Positions 29,215 to 41,772 of a stretch of 64,000 nucleotides of DNA are shown piece by piece. The stretch covers positions 41,416,944 through 41,480,943 of the forward strand of contig CM077115.1 in assembly GCA_039619475.1 (NCBI GenBank), given 5' to 3'. The translations under genes were made by a program, and so were the position numbers. Under the pieces are notes generated by a model. The model ran no database searches. It was not told the DNA's origin and saw nothing but the letters and a program-made list of their open reading frames with translations. Position 1 is the stretch's first letter, and each line of letters starts with the position of its first letter. The stretch comes from Icerya purchasi. Its lineage: Eukaryota; Arthropoda; Insecta; Hemiptera; Monophlebidae.

Positions 29215-31805
29215 CTATAATCAACTTACCGATAAAAAATCTAATGTAATATTGAGTACAATATTAAAATTTCATTTTAAAACGTTCTAGTGCAAAATTA
29301 CTTTATTAATAATTGTCTTACAATTCAATATAATTGTGCATTACTACAACAGTGAAAAATACAACACCTGATTTCATTTTATTTAATCTTTTTAAGTTCA
29401 GCGTAAAGTTAAAAGATAACCGTGTGTGGCAACAAAAAGAAAATTATAATTATAAAGGATTCCGGTAAAGGCAAAATTAAAATAAAGTATCCAGATTAAA
29501 GAATTCAACTACTGGACAGCGTTCAAACAATATCAAACGTGACTTTTTATTTGCAAGGTTTTTGATGAGTGTTCACTTGTAAAATTCACTCTCAAATGGG
29601 CAAGAGGATTTAGTAATAAGCAGGATAAAGAATGGAAATTGTCAGCTAAAACAGAATTGTTAAAATAACCATAGTATTAAGAACTAGTGGAACTAATGCA
29701 TACTCTTACCAAAAATTTATTATTAAACAAATATAACCTCGAAAACATAATATTTATTGTAATTCTAAACGGACATACCTTTCTGCTTGAATATGATTAT
29801 TCCATAAACTAGTTTGCCATAGTTTAGTTATAGTTTCTGTTTCGTCTCTTGTTGGATTTCCATTTACTTTTACAAACGTCATCAGTGTTTTACCTTTTTT
29901 CGACAGCTGCATAATTTTTTCCGGATCTAAACCACTAATCTGAAAAAGTAATGTAAAATTTTAAAATAATTCACGTAACTATAATGCATGAGACATACTA
30001 CTCAATTTACTACATTAGATTGGTAAAAAAGAACACTATTTGTTGTACTCCTACCTACATTTTTTGTTTTCCTCTCATGTTATTAGTTCTCACTATTATT
30101 ATTATTAAACTTACGATTATTATGATTATTAAGCTATGTCTGAATATTGTCTGTACCATTTTCGTTTCGCTATCGCTGCCTTATTTCCATCACAAATTCC
30201 GATAATTTTTATATTTGTTATTCGTTCCTTTACTTAACGTTGTCTGCCGCTTAATTATTTAACTCCAAACCGAAGTGCATGTTCCCGCCGCTGTTTTACG
30301 TCTATCATCCCTTAACCTCTGCCTATTGCATTTCCGTTCCTTATTTACTCGATTCATCCATACAACGATATTTCTCACGAACAGCCGTGTTGTTATTCTC
30401 AAAGGTCTTTTTTTCGTTCATCGATAAGCGAACCAATTAGCGTAGTCCGCATCTCTACAACATAATTACCCACGTTTCTGTTTATTTTCGTTCGTCAATT
30501 GGTAATCCTTATGAAGCTATCTTAAGCGGCTTGCTCTGGTTAACTTCGCTGGAACGACGAAGTCGAATCCGTGTTTTTTCCTAAAATCAGTCGAGTCTGT
30601 ATCTCCGTTCTATTTGGTTGCAGTCTTCTCGGTTTTCTCCGATTTTTGGAGTTTTTCTGCTACGATTGGCAGTTCAAAGTCGTTCTCGTCAATCGAGTCG
30701 TTGGCTGGCTAATTTTTTAGACTCGTTTCGTAGAACACGTAGTTGCAAATTACTTTATTTAATAATAAATAAAGAATTACGAACCACTTTCGGGCCGATG
30801 ACGAAATAAAAAGAGATTATTCTTAAAGTCGATCTTTTCGTTCTTTTATTCGTTTACGTTCGACCGGGAGTGGAAGAACACAGCATATTTTTTTTTTATA
30901 ACAGGTAATAACTATCTTTGCAGATATTTTAGAATTACTGTTTGAATAACTTTTAAGTTAATGCAGTTATGACTCATCGCCATTATTTATTATCTCTTCT
31001 ACAGAAGTTTATTTTAATAACCATAAAATTACAAATAAGTCACATGTGCATAAACTGCTATTATAATTATCTCAATGAAATAATAACATTTACATACAGT
31101 AAGTCAAGTCGCTGTCAACATTTAATATGAAAACATTATTTCTGTTACACTTTTAAGTGATCGATAAAATCCGAATTACAGTAATATGATTACTGTTGTA
31201 ATTTTTTAAACTCAAAATATATTATACTTAAAATTTAAACATTTTCTAAATTTCAAACACATGGTTAAGTATTAAATATGTGAGCATTCCATTATTTCTT
31301 AATATTCAAAAATTTGTTTAAAGAATAAAAATGACCAAAAATCCGAAAATTAATACTATAATTAGAATGTACAAATTTCATATTTAAATAAGAGTAGTTC
31401 GAATTATTACTTGGTTTAAATCAATGTTCGGTGAAGGTCTTAAATGTTCCGGCAATTCATCAAGTTCTAGTGGTTCTTCGTCCTCCTAATACAAACATAA
31501 AAAAACGATATTAAACTGCTTTTAACATAAAATAATTAATGCTTAGGAAGAATAAAATGGTGCAGTCACGTATATTTCGGCGTGATGATCAGTATATCTG
31601 TTTCAGAACTATGTAAATTATTGTTCTTTTTATCACTAACCTCCCACTGATCTAATAAACGTTCCATATCAGCTTCACTATAATCCCTAATGTCCTTTTT
31701 AGCCCAACTCGGCTTATCTTCACCATCGCGTTTTTTACAATAATAAATTAATATGCAACTATAAAATATGAAAATAAATAAACTTAGTCCTAATCTTAAA
31801 TTCAT
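29070..31805 (-). CDS. boca: Boca (LDLR chaperone MESD homologue), four coding exons
   Basis: Mesd/Boca is an ER chaperone that folds the beta-propeller/EGF modules of LDL-receptor-family proteins, including the Wnt co-receptor Arrow/LRP6 and yolk receptors. The joined exons give 182 codons. Residues 1-24 are a hydrophobic signal sequence; then KPSWAKKDIRDYSEADMERL, LLDQWE (exon 1), ELDELPEHLRPSPNIDL (exon 2), KKGKTLMTFVKVNGNPTRDE and ITKLWQTSLWNNHIQAER (exon 3), and YLVEDDRAIFMFKDGALAWE with AKDFLVNQERCDSV (exon 4). The introns are GT-AG and phases match (0, 0, 2). Exon 4 ends at a good donor (GAG|gttagt), but the family's C-terminal KDEL-type signal is not found. Reading through instead adds VSSKTFV and a stop at 29046-29048. 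A candidate solo LTR sits in the second intron. Start ATG: 31805. Confidence 0.93.
29779..29939 (-). CDS. boca: boca exon 3
   Basis: A 161-bp exon after acceptor TTTCAG, running from ISGLDPEKIMQLSKKG to WNNHIQAE and ending AG|gtatgt in phase 2. Contains the invariant TKLWQTSLWNNH block of the chaperone core. Confidence 0.94.
30216..30885. mobile_element. Candidate solo LTR in boca intron 2
   Basis: A 670-bp pyrimidine-rich, relatively GC-rich block beginning TGTTATTCG and ending AACACAGCA, flanked by TATT on both sides (30212-30215 and 30886-30889). AATAAATAAAG near 30760 could serve as a polyadenylation signal on the plus strand. A second copy is not present in this window, so the LTR identity is inferred from TG...CA ends, the short TSD and composition. 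Confidence 0.42.
31411..31485 (-). CDS. boca: boca exon 2
   Basis: A 75-bp exon after acceptor TATTAG, encoding EDEEPLELDELPEHLRPSPN and IDLNQ, closed by donor CAA|gtaata. Phase 0 at both ends. Confidence 0.92.
31641..31805 (-). CDS. boca: boca exon 1 (start, signal peptide, DQWE)
   Basis: Encodes 55 residues from MNLRLGLSLF to LLDQWE and ends at GAG|gttagtg in phase 0. The hydrophobic stretch after the start serves as the ER signal sequence, followed by the conserved AKKDIRDY motif. Confidence 0.92.
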
Positions 31806-33227
31806 AGTTCTTTAAACTAATGATTCACCATTACAAAACAGATAAATACCGACCGTTAACAAAAATACACTATCGTTTAAAAATTTCCTAGACTAGCAAC
31901 ATCGCAACTTGCTATGATCCGATATAATGACAATGAATTCGATTACCAATATCGACATTATCGGTAACAATTTAATTTTTTTAAATTTCGTTATTGGAAG
32001 AAGAACTGAATATTAATTTTAAAATTTTATGACTATAAACGCTGAAATTGAAATACGTCTCTAATTTCTCCAATACTTTAAACAATTTTTCTAATAGTTG
32101 AATATAATTTAAAATTGCCATTAAAAACTAATAAACTTAATTGCACGCAGAAAACAAATAAAAAAACTAATAACATTTTTCGTAGGTAATTTTCTTATAT
32201 ATAATTAAATAAATGTCTTATTTTATATTGTTTAATCTTAATTCGGTTGTAATTGAATGTTATAAAAAATGTTTTAAATAACTATAGAACTAGTAAATTT
32301 AATTTTCAATACGTTTTGCCGCTAATTTCAAGTGAAATTAAGTGGTTAAAGATTTTATTCAAATAATTTTTAAAAAATTAAGTTTAAAAAATAAAGAACT
32401 ATGAAGTTAAATATCGGTCGGTACAAATTATATTAGAAATATAAATAAAATTTGTTATATTATACAATTCCCAGGTGTTTTATATAATCAAAATAATGAA
32501 TATTGCATAAAAAGTTTATTTTCAAACACTGTCCAATTGTTTTATATAACACCAAAAAAAGATTTTGAAATTTATAGGATAATATTTCAAAATAATTTAT
32601 AACTGATTCAACAGCTTTTAAACAATTTGTCGAGCTGATATAAATGAAGATGTCACGTGATTTTAAGTTTTTTCACTAATTGGATAACAGGTATAACACT
32701 GTCATTAGATTTGTATTCGCATCCTAGACCAAATGCGTTTTTGTTGAATAAGTTTTGTGATGGCTATGATCCAAGATAAACTAAACTGTATATAACACGT
32801 CAAAAACATGACTTTACAATAAAACAAGTGCAGCAAAACTTAAATTACTATGAGTATCATACATTACCATAAGATCAGTTCTAGTGATAAGTGTGAATTA
32901 AATCTTAAAAGATAATTTTGGGAACGTTAGAAAGGTTTAGTATATTTTGTTCTTTCCCTACTCTTAAGCAAAGTATACACAAATCCGCACTATTTATATT
33001 TTTGATTCAGCGGAGAAAAATAATGGAAATATCTTTAGAACCAGCTATGTAACATACTGGTGAAGTATCATCATCACAGTATGGATTCTAACAGTCTTAT
33101 GTGATGTGGCAATTTGTTTTTTGCACTTAGTTGTAAACGTGCTTATTAATAATTTGTAGTCTGCGGCGATTTTGAAATTTTGATCTCCAAGTGAATAGTG
33201 AAAGTGTAAAATTCTTAAGTAAATTGC
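31806..33227. other. Upstream of boca, no feature recognised
   Basis: AT-rich. It includes the promoter region of boca, but no core element can be named with confidence. Confidence 0.45.
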
Positions 33228-33672
33228 ATACAACTTACAGTTGCACATAACCACCATTTTTCAGTTAATTTTAACATCAATGATTCCTTAAAGAATATTT
33301 TATCATCCTGTTTGTTAGTAACTATAGTATAAAAAATAAATGCTAAAATAACAAACTGTTACTTACGTATTAGTTTGTTATTTTAGCATTTATTTTTTAT
33401 ACTATCAATGATTCCATTTTCTTTGAGTAAAACTTGCTGCAGAGCTATTAATACAGCAACGTCTGACGCATTCACAATCAGTTTAGACTTTTAGAAACTA
33501 GTCTTTCTGTCTCCACAACTTACAGTTGCACACTGACCACCATTTTTCAGTTAATTTTAACATCAATGATTCCATTTTCTTTGAGTAAAACTTGCTGCAG
33601 AGCTATTAATACAGCAACGTCTGACGCATTCACAATCAGTTTAGACTTTTAGAAACTAGTCTTTCTGTCTCC
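33228..33672. repeat. Tandem duplication of a 158-bp unit, one copy interrupted
   Basis: The unit runs from CAACTTACAGTTGCACA through TTAATTTTAACATCAATGAT to TTTCTGTCTCCA. Copy 2 (33515-33672) is continuous. Copy 1 (33228-33514) is split by a 116-bp insert. The uninterrupted parts are almost identical, indicating a recent duplication. One frame reads VNASDVAVLIALQQVLLKE, but no protein family is recognised. Confidence 0.88.
33288..33403. mobile_element. Hairpin insertion with 12-bp direct repeats
   Basis: A 116-bp insert between two copies of ATCAATGATTCC (33276-33287 and 33404-33415), where duplicate copy 2 has one. It contains a perfect 34-bp inverted repeat: arms 33324-33357 and 33372-33405 with a 14-nt loop. 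The right arm overlaps the direct repeat by two bases. Confidence 0.85.
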
Positions 33673-34939
33673 AAAGTTATGTTCTACTACTTTGTATCAT
33701 GAAATGGACACACTGCTATTAAAATTCCCTATCCGTTGCTGAAAAAACATTAAAATTAATATTCATAAAAAGAAGGAAAATTACATTAAGATTGCTTCGA
33801 TTTTAGAAAAAGAATATATGAAAATCCATGAGACATTTTTCTTAATTTTGAAAATATTTCTTACTATTTCAGATATCAGAAAATCTGAAGGTTTTATTAT
33901 TGAACTGAACTTTTGAACACAGCACACTTTAAATTCTGTAACAAGCTAAATGTTCAAATATAACAGACATTGCAAAACTGACATTGTTATCAAAGGACTT
34001 GATGTATCACATTTCAGTAATGAAAAATTTGTTTTCAAGAAGAATATCATTTCAGGTTTGGCTATTCTCAAATTGAGTCTTTAAATAATTATACTTCTAC
34101 CAACTATCCAGTACTAATGTCATGAACCTAGCATGAAGCTAATGATTGTATATTTGAATAGATTTGTGAAGTACACCAATATTCTTGATTTACTGAAAAA
34201 AATTGAGAAGCTTAAAATAAGTTCATTTCTGCTTTAAAAATTGTAGATGATGAAGCAAATTAGTGTGTACGGTATTCCGTCTTCAGTAAGAAAGTGGCAT
34301 TATTGAACGTGATTTTCTTTTACTGATAAGAACATTATTATTATTAATAATAATTATGATGATAATAAAAATCGATTAATAAGGTAGAAAATTAGTGAAA
34401 ATTTAAGAGATCACTAGAACGGCTCTCGTCTGTTTTACAAAATATAAATAGTTGATTAAAATCAAATATTGATTTAGTTTTTACTAGTAAATTTTATTTA
34501 TGGGTCATTTTTTAATAGTTTAATTAGAGATTAATGGTTTAGTTCTATTAGATTTAATTTGATTAAGGAGTCATTGAAAAAAAAAATTAAGAAAATTTAT
34601 TTTAAAAGCGAAACTGTTTCCGATATTTCTTGTTTCTAACTGTTTAAAATAGGTTATGATTTTGCTAAAATCAAAGCGATTATGTATATTTATGACAAGC
34701 AGAGTAACAAATTGTTTATCGAAATAATTTTGAATTATTAATTTTTTTTTCAATGAGTTCATTAATAGTGGCTTTGCCCCCCCCCCGGAACTTCGGAACT
34801 TTTTAATCAACCGGCCATGATGAGTATTCATAGGCCTGTAATCATGGACAATTTTACTTTTATAATAAAGTAGTAGAACAATTTGCCAGAAACTCACGAA
34901 GAAAATTATGTTTTAATTAAGATTTTATTCTTGTTTATT
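33673..34939. other. AT-rich, no gene recognised
   Basis: Contains a C10 tract near 34779 and frames of no recognisable identity. The right part (34740-34940) may belong to the same element as repeat R1. Confidence 0.45.
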
Positions 34940-35044
34940 AAAATATAAAGCCTTTACAAATTATAAATTTTATTTTTCCTATAACTCTATCCTCTTTTTC
35001 TCATCTTGCCCCTCCCCCTGGTTCATCGGCTGGCGACGCCCTTG
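34940..35044 (-). repeat. Dispersed repeat R1, copy 2
   Basis: The reverse complement reads CAAGGGCGTCGCCAGCCGAT, a G-rich block, GTTATAGGAAAAATAAAA and TTTGTAAAGGCTT, matching 844-980. Confidence 0.7.
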
Positions 35045-35659
35045 TATATATATTTTAGCGTATTATAATGTTTTTTAAAAAACGTATCAATGGTATATAA
35101 TTTACTGGGAGCTTTTTGATTATGAAAATGTTTGTACTAAATGTCACGTGAAGTTATGACAACTTCATTAAAACGAATCAGTTATTTAAGTATTTACAAG
35201 TAATTGTTATTAGTTATCACCGTTAAGATAATAATCTGCTGATAATCCAGCTAAACACGCTTTTATTTGAAATTCGTTATCAGTTTAGCCAGATACAGCG
35301 TTTAAAATTATCATTTGAATATACAAATGTCTATAACTATTGTTTTAATTGTTCACATATATGTTAGCAATTATATCCAATAACGTCTATAGCAAGAACA
35401 GTTAGCATTCATAAGGAACATAAAACTTTGCTCGTCATTAAAGGCGAGAAAATTAAAAACTTTAATAAGCGCTTAAACAATCTATAAAAACAAATAAAAT
35501 GTTTTCAAATCACCAGTAGCTTCTCGTTAAAATTAGTAAGTAATCCTTTTACAAAAACATCTGATGAATCAAAAAGGTACGCGAATGTGTTAAAAACTTC
35601 ACATATACCTCAAATATTCATTAGTACTACTACAAACATAATTACTCTCATCAGTACAC

Positions 35660-37730
35660 TTTTTTTTTTATTTTTTTATTTATTTACCCTGTACAGGTAT
35701 GCATTCATACCACAAACAGCGGTGTTTGTAACATATTATAGAAACCCATTTTAGACAACCGGAGTACAGCCCAATCTATCCACTGAACGGTTCGGACATG
35801 TAATGATTAATTTCTCTCTTCTTATTATGTTTAATGAAAACGAAAGTTAGCTAATTGGAATCGTATCTCGGCACCATTTTCTTTTTAGCCTACTGGCTGG
35901 ATTTCCCGGTAGAGTGCTTCTATACATTTTTCTGATGTTTGGATTACAGTGATATGATAATTTGTTAAAGAATTTTTCGTACTATTCTTTATGAGTTTCT
36001 TCAACGAATCCTTAGATCATTGTGCAGGGTCTCGTTAGATACATACTTTGGGGCTGCTGCCAACGTTCGCAAAATCTTAGACCGTTGTCGTTGTATCCGA
36101 TGCAAGTTTGATTTGCTAGCACTACCGTACAGCTCAATTCCGTATTTTCATATCGGTGCGATGTAGGTTAAGTATATTTGCCTTTTTAACTTAAAACTTA
36201 GTGGTGAGTTACGACTTAGTAGCGGATATAACGTCCTGGCATGAACCGCCATCTTTGTTTGTACATGTGCTATATGGTATCGCCATGTGAGCCGCCCATC
36301 CAACGTGATTCCTAAATACTTTACCATTTCCGATTGTTGTATTTCCATATTGTTAATTTTTACACTGGGACACAGTACCCGTTTGTTTGTAAACATAACC
36401 TGTTTGCATTTCTGTTCGTTAAACCGGATACGCCAATCTCTGGCCCATTCCTGAATCCTGTTTACTTGTTGCCGTACCGCCATAGTCGTGAACGTTGGGT
36501 TGACATCGGAGGATAAGATGGCCACATCATCAGCAAACATAGCTAATATTATTTGGTTTGATGTAGGCATATCAGCTGTGTAAATAATATACAGCATAGG
36601 ACTAAGTAAGCTACCCTGCGGAACGAATGCACGAATTTTCCTTTCTTCGGAGTTTGAGTCGTTGACTTTAACTATATATGTTCAGTTATTCAGATATGAG
36701 ACAAATGATAGGTACAAATCCAGTGGAAGAATTCTTTTTAGTTTGAAAAGAAGTCCAGAGTGCCAGACAATCGAATGCCTGAGACACATCCAAGAACGCC
36801 GCTGAGCAAACTTCTTTTCTTTTCAACACCGCTGATATTGCATCTACGATCCTATGGTATTGATGCACTGTTGAGTGATGAGCCCGAAATCCAAATTGGT
36901 GAGATGGGATTATGTTCTTTTTTTCTAGAATTGGAAACATTTTATCCATGACGAGTTTTTCCATGATCTTTGACAATGTACTAAGTAAACTGATGGGCCT
37001 ATAGGATCATAAATTTGACTCAGGTTTGTTAGGTTTATGTATCATTAGGATAATTGCTTTCTTCCATGACTCCGGATAATATCCACTTCGGATGATTGAA
37101 TTAAATATGTAACAAATCATGATTGAAGCTTTTTTTGGGAGTTGCGACAAAATCTCTCCCGTTAGTTTATCTTTTTCTTAGGAGTCCTTCTGAGACATCT
37201 GTATACCTCTTTTGGGGAGATTGGTTTGGTTGGAAGTTCTAGTTGAAGCGGTTGTTCCAATGAGCTTATTACACATTCCTAAAACGATTCATTAGAGCTG
37301 TATGAAGTGAACATATCTAAGGAACGAGTAAACGCTTCCGCCTTCTGATAATCTGTTTTGGCCTACTCATTATTACTAAGTTTAATATTATACAGTGTGT
37401 GTGTATCCTGAAGTAGTCTTTTTGTAGCTATTCATAATGAGTTATCTTGTATATTTAATGAATTCATATAGTACATATTTGTAAGACAAGTTTTTATATT
37501 TTTTGATTTCATTTTTCAATTTATTGTGAAATTGATTGTACCTGGTTTTATATGAAGGATATCGATACTGCTGTCACCTTTTCCTTGCTGATCGTGTATT
37601 TTTAATAAGATTGCGAATTGCGGCTGGTATAGGTTTGTTACTATATCTATATTCGCCATATTTGGTACAGCTGTAACATGCAGTTTGAATGGTAGCATTC
37701 TGATTCTATTAACAAAATAAAATTTCAAAA
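35660..37730 (-). pseudogene. Jockey-clade LINE, 5'-truncated, degenerate
   Basis: Minus-strand reverse transcriptase of jockey type without RNase H. In order: SWKKAIILMIHKPNKPES (about 37080-37030), YRPISLLSTLSKIMEKLV (about 37010-36955), HQFGFRAHHSTVHQ and AAFLDVSQAFDCL (RT motif A, about 36790), AMFADDVAILSSD (catalytic FADD, about 36540), then MVKYLGITLDGRLTW and LYGSASKSNLHRIQRQRSKI (about 36140). The C-terminus ends near 36015. The 3' end is an A-rich tail (complement of 35660-35690). Stops and frameshifts interrupt the gene. The part upstream of 37200 is poorly preserved. Confidence 0.85.
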
Positions 37731-38219
37731 CTAATCTAATGGACTCGTTAAAATTAGTTGCAAAGATACACAGACTCCCTTAGAATTACTATTAATTTTT
37801 GCAAATGAATTGCCTGATTCAGAATACCATTCCTACCAATGTAAAGTTTTTAAACCTTGTTGTGTTGTAAAATGTTGTTTACACCATACCGTTGCAATTA
37901 AAGATACTGAAGTAAATTAATACTGAGCATATTGCTATTGATGTAGCTAATTTAGTTATAACAAAAAACCACCTATGTACAAAATATATCTGATAATGCA
38001 TCTGCCAAATATGAAACCAAAAAAAAAAAAAATCCTTTACCTTTATTTTTTATAAATTTAGAAGTAAAGTTAAATAATAAAGACATATTCAAAATTACTC
38101 ATATTCTTCACTGTCAAATAACAATTGATGCGCCATGTAAGAAAAAATATACCTTTCAATGCAAATGATGTACAGCTTTCAGATGCATTGCCACATATTG
38201 CGCTAGACAACCAAACAGT
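37731..38219. other. Non-coding, nothing recognised
   Basis: AT-rich interval between two LINE relics. No element ends identified. Confidence 0.4.
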
Positions 38220-39335
38220 ACCACTTATCAGAATAGTGTAGAAAGAAAAATATGATTTAGGCTAATGCTTTCTGCCAGTTTATCTGTTATTTTGTTTCCA
38301 GTTAATACCATATGACCAGGTTTTCACTTAAAAACTACTGTGTTTCCAAATTTTATTTATTTGATGCACTGACTGTCTTATTCCGATTACCTAATATTCC
38401 GATTTTTTACAATCCTACAGTTTCTGCCATGCAATAATACAGTCTGATAAAATAATGTATAGCCTATCAAGCGAAAGAAGTCTGTTCGAGTTTCGATGCC
38501 GAGTATGATGCTCAAAGTAGTATACTAGCAATAGGAAGCGTATGGATACTTGACGCTTATTTCGATATTGCCGACAAAAATCATATTGACACCCTCTCCT
38601 GTCATTCCTCAACTTCTCGGAAGCAGTAACCTCGTTTTTGTTTCATCTCTGTACCATCATCCATTCTCTTTTTCTGACCTGTTTTTATCCAGACGGACCA
38701 GCACGTGGTGTTAACACAGCAAGTGTTATATGTGGTACGCGATGGATTGAAGGTTAATCTGAGGTCCCCGCGTTTTAGTTCTTTTACGAGCGGACTTCTT
38801 TCATTTGACGACAGACTATACTTAAAGCATTGTTTCTTACTTAGAAACGTTAGTGCTTTGAAAATAACATACATTTTAATGTTATGAATCTGGCCTTCTT
38901 TTCTCATACAGTAAGTTTGACGGACATTTTCCCGTGCACATTACAGAATGTAGCACATCAGAGGCTCGTATATATCATCTGTTCGTCGCGTCAGTATAAA
39001 TTTCTTCAAACTCTGGAAATTTATATTTGAGGAATGTTTTTAGTACAATGCTACTGATTTTTATATTTGCTCTATGCAGTTTTTAAGTCTCACTGCCAGG
39101 ATAGCTAGCTACTTTGCCATTTACCCCAATACCACTGTAATAACTGCAGTTAACATTCTGACAAACGTTATTACCGGTAACCCACATTTCTGACCATAAA
39201 ATGATCTCTTCACCTTATGTTCAACTGTAAATAGTTCTAACTCACTCGTGTATGCAAAAATACTCTGTGCATTCCACAGCAACATCCCAAGCTGAATAGT
39301 GCAAGAGGATTTCATAAATCAAACTGTAACTGTGT
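38220..39335 (-). pseudogene. I-like LINE relic: endonuclease start and RNase H end
   Basis: On the minus strand, LGMLLWNAQSIFAYTSELEL (39290-39230) resembles the start of a LINE endonuclease. Lower down, ILSDCIIAWQKL (about 38450-38415) and GHMVLTGNKITDKLAESISL (about 38325-38260) resemble RNase H. The reverse transcriptase between them is missing, so this is an internally deleted copy or two separate fragments in the same orientation. Confidence 0.55.
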
Positions 39336-39529
39336 CAAAGAAGTACTAGGGTGCGTGAAAATATAAATGGGAGAAATAAAATGAATATTAAATTACATGG
39401 TGATTACGAACACAAATTTCCTCACTTATTACATGAGGGTAGAAAATATTAAACATCTCGTTAATTAAATAAATAATTAAATTGATAACGAACAATTAAC
39501 AAATGAATAGCGGGGAGAAAAATTATCTG

Positions 39530-39625
39530 TAGTGACATGTCAAACAGGGGGGAGGGGCAGCAGTCCCACCTTCCCCTCGGAAAAAAAACTAGGAGGCGAC
39601 GCCACCTCAGAAAAATATACATTAT
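39530..39625. repeat. G-rich hAT-terminus-like fragment
   Basis: CAGGGGGGAGGGGCAGCAGTCC and GGAGGCGACGCCACCTC resemble the G-rich ends of hAT elements and of repeat R1. No matching partner end was found. Confidence 0.3.
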
Positions 39626-39689
39626 ACCAGTATATGTAATAAAAATCCAAGAAAATTAAACGAAAAGCTAAATAAATACGAAGAGAGAT

Positions 39690-41080
39690 CGTTTGAATAA
39701 ATAAAATTCAATTTCTTAACTACATTAAATATTATTCGGAGTAAAATCGAATATGGATATCCAGCTCTCAATAAGGCATCCCACAAAACCTTGGCCATCA
39801 TAAAACCAATACAAAACGCAGCCATACGAATGTATATCGGAGCTCTACCATCCTCACCAATAGATAGTATATTCTGCGAAGCAGCCGAACTTCCCTCAAC
39901 AATTTAGAAAAAATTTGGTAACAAACAGGTTCCTCCTATCTGCTGTAACTAATCCAACAAATCCAATACAAAACTTGATAAATTCGTTCGTTAAAAACCC
40001 TTCGCGGCAGGCTGAAAAACCAATCACCAATTTCCCGTCTTTTCTAAAAAATAATGAGCTCAATTTTTCAAACCTGAACCAAGAATATCCAAAATTTCCA
40101 TTCTGGTTATTATTACAAACTCCAGACATAGATTTTTCTTTAATAAACTACAGTAAATCCGAAGTCCCTCACCATATAATTAAAAATCATCATCACGAAA
40201 AAGTTACTAATTTTCCTAATTATGTGCCATGCTTTACGGATGGGTCAAAAATCGGAAACCAATATACTGGATATGCTTTTTCTATCAATGGAAAAGTTAA
40301 AAACTTCAAATTTCATAAATACACTTCCAACTATACAGCCGGATTAATAACAATTTTTCACTGTTTGAAAAGCATAAAAACGAAAGAAAAAAGCAAAAAT
40401 TATCTAATCCAAAGCGACTCAGTAAGCTCACTAACATCCATCCTGAACATTTTTTCAACTGACAAATTTGTCTAAGATATTCACCAACAACTAAACAAGC
40501 TAAAATCTCGAAACATTAATATCAAATTAATGTATATACCCAATCATATTGGAATCCGGGGAAATGAAATAGTAGATAACCTGGCCAAATCCGCCTCTGC
40601 ACCCTCTTCTGTAACCTCCACCACAGTCACGGACATCAAACATTTACTAAATCAAACCGAAATATCTAATTGGCAAGCATCATGGAACACAAAAATTCCG
40701 TACAACCTTGGAAAAACCTATCCCAACTAAATCGACAAGAAGAATTAATAATCACCAGACTTAGAATTGGACATACGAAACTCACCCATAATTACCTCTT
40801 CCTAAAAATCCATAAACCCCCTTGTTAGTTCTGCAACTCCACCCCCATCACAGTCAAACACCTTCTTTACGAATGCCCTTACATTAATCAAATCCGTCTA
40901 GAACTAAAAATCCTCTTAAATAATACAACCAAGACGAAATTTAAACAATTCTTACCCTGATTAGAAAACTAAACTTAACAACCAGCATTTAAAATACCTA
41001 CCTGATACCGGGTGTAATAATTACAGCAATTAAAAATACCCAGTATAAAAATAATAATAATAAAAAATAAAAATAAATAT
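39690..41080 (+). pseudogene. I-clade LINE 3' half with RNase H and (TAA)n tail
   Basis: Plus strand. The post-RT region SKIEYGYPALNKASHKTLAI and RMYIGALPSSPIDSIF (39735-39885) leads to RNase H: YVPCFTDGSKIGNQYTGYAF (about 40225-40285), LIQSDSVSSLTSIL (about 40405) and YIPNHIGIRGNEIVDNLAKS (40533-40592). A C-terminal CxxC...H...C cluster follows (FCNSTPITVKHLLYECP, about 40825-40885). The tail is an AAT/TAA-rich run (41048-41080), the kind of 3' end known from I elements. Stops break the frame at about 40473 and 40728. Confidence 0.82.
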
Positions 41081-41254
41081 TATATCCTCGTTACAAAAAT
41101 AAAACAAAGTGGTCACCGAACCGAGAAAACAAAAACCAGAAATTTCGGATACTTTGTAAAAATAAAAATTCGATAAGAGAAAATCATTTAAAGTAAAAAG
41201 GAAAAGCGATTTTATTTTACTTCATAATTAAAGCCTCTTTTTTAATCGACTTCA

Positions 41255-41560
41255 AAAAAAGGAGGAGGTTCTCAATTCGACTATATATATATATATATAT
41301 ATATATTTTTTTATGTGTGTGTTACCTCAGAACTTTTTTCTAGGTGAGCCGATTTTGATGATTCTTCTTTTATTTGAAAGCTAGTGCTTTTGATGTGGTC
41401 CCGTTTAAATCTGATCAAGATCTGACCAGTAGTTTTTGAGTTATCCTTGATAATGCTTGAGGTGTATTATGTGCGGCCTTCATTGTCGGAAGACGATTTC
41501 GTAGCCTCGTTATTTCGGTCAGCGATCTGTCGTCGTAATTGATTTTTAACAAGAAAAAAA
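41255..41560. repeat. Widespread insect interspersed repeat (TCGACTTCAAAAAAAGGAGG type)
   Basis: GACTTCAAAAAAAGGAGGAG with TTCTCAATTCGAC, a (TA)n tract (41283-41306), TTACCTCAGAAC, TTTATTTGAAAGC and TGTGGTCCCGTTTAAATC. I recognise this word order from interspersed repeats in many insect genomes but cannot name the transposon family with certainty. It precedes the left arm of the inverted repeat. Confidence 0.55.
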
Positions 41561-41595
41561 TTCAAGTACAACGCTAAAAATTGTGAAATAAATTT

Positions 41596-41752
41596 TTTTT
41601 TACAAAAAATGAATACCGACTTCAAGGTTTATTATAAAAATTTAATAAAAAAATGCACTAAAAAGTAAAAAATAATTACTCCCGATAAGAAAATGAATAT
41701 CAGAGTGATATAACTTAAGATGATATAATAATTCTTATACAATATTAATTTT
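41596..41752 (+). repeat. Left arm of a long inverted repeat around LINE B
   Basis: ATACCGACTTCAAGGTTTAT, AAAAAATGCACTAAAAAGT and AATTACTCCCGATAAG recur in reverse complement at 44945-45158. The arms are about 160 bp and similar along their length. Confidence 0.85.
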
Positions 41753-41772
41753 GGAATAGATTTCGGTTTATT

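Noticed and set aside
34571..34897. 108-codon minus-strand frame
   Set aside because: No recognisable domain; includes a C-tract translation and repeat-adjacent DNA.
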